Source: Liolophura sinensis
Taxonomy: Eukaryota; Mollusca; Polyplacophora; Chitonida; Chitonidae
DNA length: 64,000 nt
Assembly: GCF_032854445.1 (NCBI RefSeq)
Contig: NC_088302.1
Coordinates: 26,933,080-26,997,079, forward strand
Direction of reading: 5' to 3'
In this document: positions 55,120 through 64,000 of the stretch, in pieces
Layout: each line of letters begins with the position of its first letter
Numbering within the stretch: position 1 is the first letter of the stretch
The notes under the pieces: model-generated
The model's input: the letters and a program-made list of their open reading frames with translations, nothing else
Database searches by the model: none
What the model was told of the DNA's origin: nothing
Program-made: the position numbers and the translations under genes

Positions 55120-57988
55120 CTTAAACCACTGTAATTTTAGGTCCATATAAATAATCTAAAAATATGTGGTGAAGCAAATATACTGAAAGTTGGTTATTGT
55201 CCCATACTCTTTCATAGTAACTTTATTATTAACTTTTTACGCCGTGGTGTTAATTGCTCTGCTTGTCTTAGCGCCGTACTCTCAAATTGGGTGAAAGAAA
55301 GGTACGAATGCAATGTAGCAGGTATACTGTACGTTATGTAATTTGTAAATAAGGAGATCATAAGCAGAAAATTTACAAACCTTGAACGTTTTTTGTTTTT
55401 CTTCCAAAACTATGATATAGCTGTATTATTCAAGATTGCACATTTCTGTCAACTGCTACTTTTACCTAACTTTATGTCACCGTGCATCTTCTGCAACTTT
55501 ATTTTGAATAAAATAAATGTAAATGTGGTTTATTCTCTTCATGTATTTCTGTGTTGATGCTGAGATGAAATATAGAACGTTAGCCAGCCTCTCTGGTATT
55601 AGCCTAAGCAACTGTTTCGACCACCTGAAGATCCGGGAATAATACGTTAGATTAATTCTTGTCCAGATGTAGTTGTACATCGTGGGCGTAGAACGGTTGA
55701 TCAATGTGGCGTTCTTGAATCCTTCTACTAGGTTTGTCAGGTACGGGACATGTTGATGTTAATGTTAGTTAAATTAAATTACATTAAATTAAACTAAAAT
55801 TAAATTAAACGTTGAGGTCTCAAAACTTGGCCTGCCTCAACAGGTACATATCAGAAATTTTTGAAAATAGACGTCAGCGTTTAATTTAATTGAACTATGG
55901 TAATGTGTGTTGATTTTCTTCATGCAAAAAGCGGACCTCTGACCGCACGGGTTGTCTCAGACCAAGGCCATTGTTTCACTTATAAAGTGATCCTGGGCTA
56001 CGCAAATGCTTAAACTGCGAAGTGGCTTCGGAGCATTTTGTAGTATGTTGTGCATAATGTCGAGGATCTGATTCATATTCTTCTGTCATTAATGGCGCGG
56101 GGGTGATAAGAGCTAACTCCACGCCATTTACATATATGGTAGTCAGGTGGTGTCGCTGCTGCATCCGAGGCATTCCATGCTCCTCTCTTTAATAGATGGG
56201 AGTGTATATATCAATTGCTTTCTTTTGTCGATCTGTAGGTTTACTTAAATTGAAAAATCATAGGTGGAGAATTGAAACTCACATTTTACATTTAGTCTAT
56301 CTATATGGTCTCGACCTATTTTAAAAATCTGACCTTCATCGTAGCATCAGGCGTTCACGGGCAAATCTGTCATTGAAACTGCGTGTACTGGTTTACCAAT
56401 TTTTTGTGCTGATGTCACGTTTGCCTAACAATTGGTCTTTTCAATAAATTCCGCCCTAAAATAGTTCACACATCATGTCGACATCCCGACAACATTCCCT
56501 CAGGACTACGTATCGAGTTAGTTTAGCATGGACAAATAGTTCTTATCGACTGGAACACCACATAACACTTTCATAGGACTGTAATAATAATAGTTGCTGT
56601 TGTGCAAATTCTTGTCTAGTAGAACGGAGATGGAAATACTTTTTGGTCGTATTTCAAGAAGAAATTGTAGTTTGTGTACGCCGTAAGGATTCATCAGTAC
56701 ACTATAACGGAGTAATTCCTGATAATCCGTGATAGTGCTGTGGGTAATTGCGAGCTTTGAGTAGATGACAAGGTGCCATCACTTTCTCCCCCTTATACTG
56801 TACATAGATGGACTTCAATCAGGGTAGTGAAGTGCCATTTTGTGTGCTGCTATATCTCCTGTGTTGTGTGATGTGATTTTGGGTAACAATTCTGGCGGTC
56901 ACGGTTTGCTCCGGGTAGTCTCCCGTCGTATGAGTGAAATATACTTAAGTACAGCATAAAATACTAATCAAATACATAAATAAATATAACAGGCTGGAAG
57001 CTCTATCAGAAGACGTCTACAGTTAGTTTGTAACATTTGTCCACTGAACTGTAAACTGTGAGTTACTCCTCCCATCCCGCTTATGCACGGATCTTTTTCT
57101 TAATTGTGCTGAAATTTGCATGGTTAAATTGTCTTCATCTTTATTCTATTTACATTTTAAAACTGGAGATTTAATTGGATAGAATTTACTTATTAACGTT
57201 AGTTGTTATTTGCAATTGTAAATCCCCATCAAATATACATCAAAAACCTGTCTAAGGTCTTCATGAATAAAATACATATCTTTTTCATCATTTTCAGCTA
57301 GATAGAAATTGGCGATTCTCAGATAATGTTTCTATTTATACACAGAGTCGAGCACCAGTAGAAATAAATGTATCCCAACAAAAGGCTACACAGGTAGTTG
57401 CGGGATGTAAGTCTTACATATGATATATGTAAAAATAAAAAACAATAGAAGAAACGGCTTAACGAGGTAGTCGGATCAAGGTTTGAAAATTATAACTCCA
57501 CAGTATGATAGATTTCGTTGAATAAAGTTCATGTGCAAAATTCCAGCTTTCAGAAAATGACCAATATTCGTGTAGTAAGGCTCCAAACTTTCAGTTTTCG
57601 GGCCGAATTTTCCAGGCGACAGCGTGTTTGTTTACAAGCGACTAAAGAAGACGAGAAAGGCTACAGGAGAGAAAGTACGAATGAGTCTGCGACAAAGAAA
57701 AAGAGGAAATGCTTACAGAACAGAGAGCGGGAGTGAGTGAACGAGGGAGGTATTGAAAGAGAGATGGAAAGATCAGATGCACTTAAAACTGCAACTGTTG
57801 AGTAAGCCGCAAAGTTTTTCTTGAGCATCCAAATAAAAAAATTACTCCATTAAGATAAGCAACAATGAGAAATCCTCCGAGTTGGAATATCGTTAGAAGC
57901 CAGTTTTCATCACTCTTTACGTCTACGACTACTGACGCACTGTTTCTACACTTTTCTGCACTCAGTTATGTTCACTTATTTGGTGTTT
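55120..57988. other. intergenic DNA without supported gene
   Basis: AT-rich sequence with a TTAAATTAAA-type simple tract near 55765-55810 and one SINE tail. The ORFs at 55477-55704 and 55976-56173 (minus) and 57518-57736 (plus) have no splice or family support. Confidence 0.4.
56895..56990 (+). mobile_element. SINE 3' fragment
   Basis: TCCCGTCGTATGAGTGAAAT, ACTTAAGTACAGCATAAAAT and ATACATAAATAAAT are a diverged SINE tail. Confidence 0.75.
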
Positions 57989-57992
57989 GAAT

Positions 57993-59007
57993 TGTTATGT
58001 ATGACTATTTAACGTCTTCATGTACTGTTAGTCTGCGGACCTTTGTGTTATATGTTATAAGCATAACAGGCCCTGTTATATATGTACAGTGCGGACCTGG
58101 CCGAAAGCACCTTGTTCAATGCTCTGTTTATTTAACTGGATGTTCATTGGCTGTTAATTCTGTGTCTAAGAATAGTTGAATCCACCTGGCACGTATATAA
58201 GCCGTGTTTTCTGTGCAGAGGGGAGGTATTTTTGCTGCATCCACTGGGAGCCAGGAGAGTGTGAGACGCTCTCGTATCGAGTCCATTATTTTGATATGAG
58301 CTGGTGATGCCAGTTTCATTTGGGAGGACAGTTTTTTATGCCGGCACCGTTTATGTACCACAGTAGTACTGATGTCTGGTTTATGTGAATTTCTGCGGAA
58401 GTCACGTTTATTGGTGTTCGGATCTTGATTATGATTATACAGTGTGGACTGTGTAATTTGTTTAACACGCTGACCTCACCTGACCGACAAGGTCGTCAAG
58501 GACTCTAAACTGAAGTTTTCAGTTTTGCAAAGGACGTTCGTTCTGCCACAAGGTGACATTACTCTACGTCTCTGAACGGCTCGTTTGTGAGCTTCTGCGG
58601 GAGCTGTGACTGATCTGAAGTGGATTATACCTCCATGCCTGTATTTACCCTGTGTTGTGCTCTGCGGGTGTGACGTCATTCAAAGGCTTGACTGTTCCAG
58701 TTCTGTGTAACCTGTGTACTGTGTTCGTGTTCGCTAACCTGGCGAAGTACCTGTCTAGGACAATTTGTGACTTGTGTGAATTGTGTGTTTATCCCATGGT
58801 CTTTACGTTGGATTTCCTGGAATACATTCCTTGGGATGCAAAGGTGAACTGGAAACTTGTAAAGACCGGTAATACTGATGTGTATGTTGTTGTTGTTGTT
58901 GAACTGTCTGTAAAACTGTACGTCTCATTTTATATATAAAGCATTGTTTACATTGTAATATTGAGTCACTGAGTCTGTTTTCTGTTGCCGTTTTCAATAC
59001 CGTAACA
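57993..59007 (+). mobile_element. solo LTR of a retrotransposon, 1015 bp
   Basis: It begins TGTTATG and ends CGTAACA, giving the TG...CA termini and a 5-bp inverted end (TGTTA/TAACA). Both sides are flanked by GAAT (57989-57992 and 59008-59011), a 4-bp target duplication. A TATA-like CGTATATAAGCC lies near 58193 and an AATAAA-like TATATAAAGC near 58931, as expected for an LTR promoter and poly-A site. There is no gag/pol sequence, so the element was probably reduced by LTR-LTR recombination. The lineage (Gypsy or BEL type) cannot be told without internal sequence. The plus orientation is inferred from the TATA box. Confidence 0.75.
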
Positions 59008-59357
59008 GAATGTTTATCAGTAACTTGTCAAAGATGGGTCATTTATACTGGGCACTGCGCTTTCTCACAAACTGGCCACAATCGTATACATGTAAAAGCG
59101 AAAAGGTCATGAGTCTGTCGTTAAACAACAATAAGCCTAGTGAAAAATAAGGAGTTTGCAGCTTGTGATGAAGGAAAAATACTGTGCAAAAGTATAAAAC
59201 TAACCATCCTTATATGATAATATCAGCGTTTACTATGTCTTGATATAATTCATTTCCATCTCATTTGTATGTGACGCCCGTGATCCCTATTGGGTTCTGG
59301 ATATGTCTTTAGAAACGTCCACATTTTAAAGTAAATCTTGTCGCATTGTTTCTACAG

Positions 59358-59528
59358 CTATATTTCGGAAACCAACCAATATCCAGCTCTGGATACTCTG
59401 TGCACTTTAGCTCCAATCACGCCAGACACACACGGGAAAATATCCCTTCTTCCAGCTGAGCTGGAAACATGGCCAACCATTCTCAAAACAAAGGGATACC
59501 TCACCAGTGGTGAAATGTATCCCAATAG
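59358..59528 (+). CDS. possible internal exon, unrecognised
   Basis: Acceptor TTGTTTCTACAG, donor CCCAATAG|GTTGTA. The open frame reads YISETNQYPALDTLCTLAPI, then DTHGKISLLPAELETWPTIL and KTKGYLTSGEMYPN. It looks like normal protein but I do not recognise it, and no neighbouring exon was found. Confidence 0.3.
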
Positions 59529-59659
59529 GTTGTATGTTCATCTTGTACAGCTGTACAATGTCTGCCTCTATTCCCCCTGGCTAGCGTATAATAAAATAAC
59601 TGTGACATGCAGTTCTGATTTTACCTGGCCGCGTTTGTACTTCGCCTTGCACAAGTAGG

Positions 59660-62076
59660 CATACATGTACATATGCATGGAACAGCTGTCCTTAAATGGC
59701 TTGGCAAATGCACATGTTCATTACTTACAGCTGTAAGGTGTGTTTTGGTATTTGTTCACGGCTGTTGTGTGTAATAAAACAGCTGTGACAGCCCTGATTT
59801 TGTTTGCTAGCAGTCGACAAAGAATAAAGTCAGTGACCGACGTTACATGGTTGAAGACTGGGCTACATAATTCTAATTGAATGCTATTGAAACCAGCAAC
59901 AAATGACGATTTTGGCAATAGTAAAACTGGTCGGGTAATTTATATTCAGCTTTTTAGGGGAAGCTCAAAGCATGCTGAACACCCACACCGCATAACATTT
60001 TCCTGAGCGTCATAGGCGTACATATACCGTGACCACGGTGTTCCTTCTACCCCTTCTTCAGAAGAATTGATCGTGTGCGATCTTCCCTGTCATGTTGTGA
60101 TACTGACACCTATGTTCCTACTGTAAATATTTTCCCCTCACCCTCTTGTAAATAAATAAAACGCCACATGTAATTTAATTGAGACTTTGCAAATCACACT
60201 GTTTTGACTACTTGACAACCGAAGTAGGGCCACCCCTACCTTACAGCTTCAGCAGCAGCAAGCCGGAAGCCCATGACGAGACGCTCTCGTACCTTGTTAA
60301 AAGCTTAAAGGAGAAGAAAATTTAAATATCAATGAAACACCATTGAAAGGAGTATGCTTTACCTCGCAGGTGCACGCCATAAACAATTCTGATATGTACT
60401 TCAAGTTCATAAATTATAAATAAAGTCAGCGCCAAAATCCGCAGTGATCCACTAAAAATGTTTCTTAAACATCCGTTTTTTTCATACTGTAGAAGAAGTA
60501 AAGACACACTCAGTACATACATGTACATATATGTGCCAATATCGTTTTATTGACATGGGTCCCATACAGTGTTTTTATCTCATCCAATTTAACAACATAT
60601 TTTACAAAGTGAGCATGGCATCTTTAACTTCATCACAACTCTGTCATAAAAGAACAGTGGTATAGCTCGCCTGATTGACCAGTTCATAAAACTTCATAAT
60701 GCTCACGTGAGGTACATGTACATTTAAATACTTTTCTCTAAACCCAAATGAAGTTGAATGGTAATGACATACACAAATGTTATTCTCTAATTAGCACTAA
60801 AATCTTGCCATAAAATCAACAAGAAAAGCCAAAATTATGACAAAATTACATGCGACTGTTTAATGTATACATAAAGATTGCAGAGTAGTGACGTATGTTT
60901 AAGGGCTGTAAATCGATGCATTGGTAAAAAACGTCATGGTGGTAAATAGTCTTTGTATGCAAATCACGAACTGCATTCGGCAAATGTAACCCTGTGAATG
61001 CCTGAGAAAATGTTCAGCTATGATATGAAAAAAAAACCTTCTTGTGGTCAGTTTGAGCACAAACTCGCTCGAGTACGTATTATTAGGGTTAGAGGTCATA
61101 GTAAAGTGCACATATTTTCCAGCCCCTTCCATTTTGAGATGGGTACGCCACAGAGAAACAAAAGACCACATTTATCTGCATCAATAGTTGCCTAATGAAA
61201 CTATGAACATGAAATATATCAATACTTGGGTGAAAAGGTAACATCTGAATGCAGTTACCTACCATGCTGACATGGTTGATGTAAAGTCGCAAGCACCACA
61301 CACATTCTCAACTGTTAGCTATTAAAAAATAACCTGAAAGTGTTTCTTTGAATGCTATTATAGTACCTCTCCTTTCTTTGTACAGGCAAGCTGAAAACAA
61401 TGACAAATCTGGTAAAATTGTCAGTGGAATCTGGTTATCAAGGCCTTTCTTGTTCTCCTTCCTGTCTGCAGGCCTGTGCACAAAATATGTAGCCCTACAT
61501 AAAAGTCTTCTTGATTACAACATATAGATAAAACTTGGGAAATTTCGAAAAAAGTAGTCACAGAAACACTGTGTACTGGAAACTGTAGCCCGGTATGGAA
61601 GGTTTTTAGATAGAAAACAAAGTGGAGTTCATATAACGTGTAAATTTTCACACTGAAAGTCATTCACAAAGCTACTAAATCAAAACAAATAAAAAAAGTT
61701 CAACCTTCCAACAGTAGGCCCTATCTAAAAAAAAATAATCTTCAATCCATGTAGGAGAGCCCAATATACAGGAGTTAAACCTAAAAAAAGTTTAAACTTC
61801 CATCTGAAGATGACATTTACATACAATACCGTAGACTAGGGAGATAAGAAAAGCTTAATCTTCAATTCATGTGAGAGAGAGAGCAGCACATAAATAGAAA
61901 AAAAAACTTTAACCTTCTATCAGTGTATAAGAGAACATTATACAGGGGATTAAAAAAAAAAACGCAAGCTTAACTGGACACACTAACACTTTTCCCAGTC
62001 CCACAATACCTCTCCTTACGTCACATAGGTGAGTTAATAATATTTATAAATTAGTTCCTATCAAAGGGAATATTTA
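59660..62076. other. region downstream of PMVK
   Basis: It holds the PMVK 3' UTR (minus strand) of unknown length and AT-rich DNA. A minus-strand AATAAA occurs at 60546-60551. Between 61690 and 61990 loosely repeated blocks occur (AAAGTTCAACCTTCCA, AAAGTTTAAACTTCCATC, AAACTTTAACCTTCTATC). Confidence 0.4.
61690..61990. repeat. degenerate direct repeats
   Basis: At least three to four blocks of 60-90 bp repeat the order A-run, then AAC/AATCTTCAAT/CCATC, then GAGA...TATACAGG. They are strongly diverged. Probably an old minisatellite. Confidence 0.5.
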
Positions 62077-62207
62077 TCATGAACACCATTTCTGAACAAG
62101 TTTGTCTAAGTGTTGATCCAAGTCACTTTGTCCTCCATTGTTCTTTATGATCTCATCCCATTCCACACCTTCATCTAATCCACATTCGGACTCCGCGTCA
62201 TCAATAC
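62077..62207 (-). CDS. PMVK: PMVK last exon with stop
   Basis: Acceptor TTCCCTGGTAG. Encodes (G)[19 protein letters not shown] through VQKWCS, then TGA. [10 protein letters not shown] is the most conserved PMVK motif. Confidence 0.95.
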
Positions 62208-64000
62208 CTACCAGGGAAAAGCACAAAGTTTATTCCTTTATAAAAACAAAATATACTCCAAAATTACGTCAAATTCAATAATAAGGGACGTAACTGCATA
62301 CATTCATACCGCTAAATATGTGAGCGTTAACAGCACAGTACTGAAAGATACTGTGCATTTTTGGAGCACTTCCGTTATTGAGATAAAAAGATGTAAACAA
62401 GGTAATTGAAATTGTTTGATCGTTAGAAATAATGGCTTTCAAGACAAAGAAACTTTACTTAGTTCAATTTTTCTACATACCAAGGCTTTATTTTATTTAC
62501 CGGTGTTTTATTCTTATACTTAAATTTTGCCAGCAATGCTAACAAAGATCTCGCCTGTAGGAGACATATCAATGCATAACACCAGCTCAATACATACAGT
62601 ACAGACGTGAATTTGGTAATTTATGTAAATTAATATGCACACAGAGAATCAGTGATGGTACACTTCTCTTGTGTCAATGTGCTTTATATGAATGTAAAAC
62701 TTCATATCAATACACTCAGTACATTTTAAGATACCACTCCTAACATTTTGTTTAATTTCAAATACACAATACACTAAGTCAGGAATTTGGTAATTTACCT
62801 TGTTCAATATGCACACACCGTATCAACGATGGAGTATCCCCCTCGTGTTATTATGCTCTACATGTGTCTGAACCTTAATTTCAATACCTGTAGTATTTTT
62901 TTTAAGATACCAACACTAACATTTTGTTTAACATTACTTTCCCTGTTATTGGACGCTGACGCAGGGTACAACATAAGCAAAGTACAGGTGGGCTTAAATT
63001 GCTGTAAACTTATGCCAGTCTGGCAAACTACGAGATCTGTAATCCTCACCTGAGATAGCTACTGGCCTATACTTCCATTTCGTCAGCGTACCTGTATTTT
63101 CTTAACCAGCCAAAATGACTCGATGTTAATTACACATTAATTAAAATAATGTCTACAGCCTCTGAAGCCATATGCGGTGTTGTAACGAGCACAAATTGCC
63201 CCTGTCATTCTTGGTTAATCGTGTCATATATGGGGGTAATGTGCCGTTTAGAGGGCAAAATCTGTAAATAAATTAGTCTTTTCTGATGACTATGCCTTTT
63301 TGTGTAATGTCTAACAGTCGTAGGTAAAACAATTCACACCCATTGGTCTCAACTTTGAAAATTTAGTTCGGACAGTCATTTTTTGTGGCACATGTTTACC
63401 TTGTCTATACTGGCTACAATGAACCTAACCATGGTAGATGTCTACATTCACGAGTGTCAGGTTTTGGGGTAAAGTTACCAAATGACTAAAAAAACAGTCA
63501 ATACAAAATCAAAATATTGTCAAAATTAACCTATTCAAGTTGTAAACCATGTATCTGACTTTCCTTTTCATGACATTTGAACTGAAAGGGAATATCACTG
63601 GAAAACTTTACAGACTCCCAAAATATCATCAGTGAACAGATCACGAGGATGCCCCAAGAGTCGATTAACTCTAAATTTGGCCCAGAACTTTTGGAGATGT
63701 TAATTAGATATTGCTTAAAGGTACTGCATTGTCACAATACTCATGAACGAACAACAATCAAGACAATCAGACATTCCTCAACAGTCAAAGCTTCAACACA
63801 AATTGGGCAAAGGTTGTCCCAGTTCCCAAGAAGACAACAAAATACGTATCCCTCATCTACAGTGTACATGTACTTACCAGCAGTAAAAACAAAATCTCTT
63901 TTTTCTCTCACAGCAAGATCAGCAGTGATTCGAACTGTGACTGTTTCTTTGGGATAATGCTCTCGGAAATAATCAACATCTGTTTTTCGTCGTGCATCAC
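62077..64000 (-). CDS. PMVK: phosphomevalonate kinase (PMVK), last two exons
   Basis: Minus-strand exons 63878-64000 (continuing beyond the window) and 62077-62207 join with phase 1. They read DARRKTDVDYFREHYPKETV, then TADLAVREKRDFVFTAG, then [20 protein letters not shown] and a helical end closing QKWCS. Human PMVK has [39 protein letters not shown] and a similar end, so the match covers the C-terminal half. The animal-type enzyme phosphorylates mevalonate-5-phosphate to mevalonate-5-diphosphate in the mevalonate pathway and belongs to the nucleoside-monophosphate-kinase fold, not the GHMP kinases. The P-loop exon lies outside the window. Confidence 0.95.
62595..62945. repeat. diverged tandem duplication of about 190 bp
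   Basis: Two blocks share GAATTTGGTAATTTA, ATATGCACACA, TTAAGATACCA and CTAACATTTTGTTTAA in the same order (about 62610-62760 and 62782-62935). They lie in the last PMVK intron. Confidence 0.7.
63878..64000 (-). CDS. PMVK: PMVK penultimate exon (partial)
   Basis: Donor ACTGCTG|GTAAGT at its left edge. Encodes DARRKTDVDYFREHYPKETV and ends KRDFVFTA(G). The exon continues past the window edge. Confidence 0.93.

Noticed and set aside
54829-55150. ORFs spanning 54920-55119
   Set aside because: They read through the 200-N assembly gap.
57518-57736. 72-codon basic ORF
   Set aside because: Low-complexity Lys/Arg/Glu-rich end from purine-rich DNA; no splice or family support.

Overview
This is an animal nuclear contig, probably from a lophotrochozoan (mollusc- or brachiopod-like). 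The evidence is AT-rich sequence dense in TACATGTA words, multi-exon genes with GT/AG introns, many copies of a tRNA-headed SINE whose 3' tail reads like GTGAAATATTCTTGAGTACG, plus other transposons, minisatellites and a 200-N assembly gap. The taxon is inferred, not proven. No bacterial-type operons, RNA genes or CRISPR arrays were seen. Four conserved genes could be assembled exon by exon, with codon phases closing at every splice junction. MRPS11 (+, 9223-21954, 7 coding exons, 209 codons) encodes mitoribosomal protein uS11m. MED27 (-, 25876-36956, 8 exons, 311 codons) encodes Mediator subunit 27. UBAP1 (+, 38911-51275, 8 coding exons, about 642 codons) encodes an ESCRT-I subunit; its sixth coding exon carries one extra base here. 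The last two exons of phosphomevalonate kinase PMVK (-, 62077 to beyond 64000) close the window. MED27 and UBAP1 are head to head around a region with a CRE palindrome. Their jobs (mitochondrial translation, transcription, endosomal sorting, isoprenoid synthesis) are unrelated, so this is gene neighbourhood, not an operon. Layout: 1-7.4 kb is a 3.2-kb tandem duplication, about 99.8 % identical, whose right breakpoint lies inside a SINE. 9.2-22 kb is MRPS11, whose introns hold a TTAA-flanked, inverted-repeat-ended element carrying a two-exon gene with a P2X7-tail-like cysteine domain (12.58-14.28 kb) and a Tc1-like element with two stop codons in its transposase (18.02-19.68 kb). 22-25.9 kb is a minisatellite, SINEs and one orphan terminal exon. 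25.9-37 kb is MED27, whose introns hold a 23-bp minisatellite, a 150-bp near-perfect hairpin and SINEs, one of them directly beside a splice donor. 37-51.3 kb is the divergent promoter and UBAP1; intron 1 hides a candidate antisense gene, intron 2 holds a 0.9-kb minisatellite, and the third coding exon has four in-frame tandem copies of its own 3' splice acceptor. 51.3-62 kb is mostly non-coding, with SINEs, the gap and a 1015-bp solo LTR. The most unusual observation is the in-frame (75/75/72 bp) tandem duplication of the splice acceptor in UBAP1, which could yield a ladder of protein isoforms. The second is the TTAA element carrying the P2X7-tail domain.
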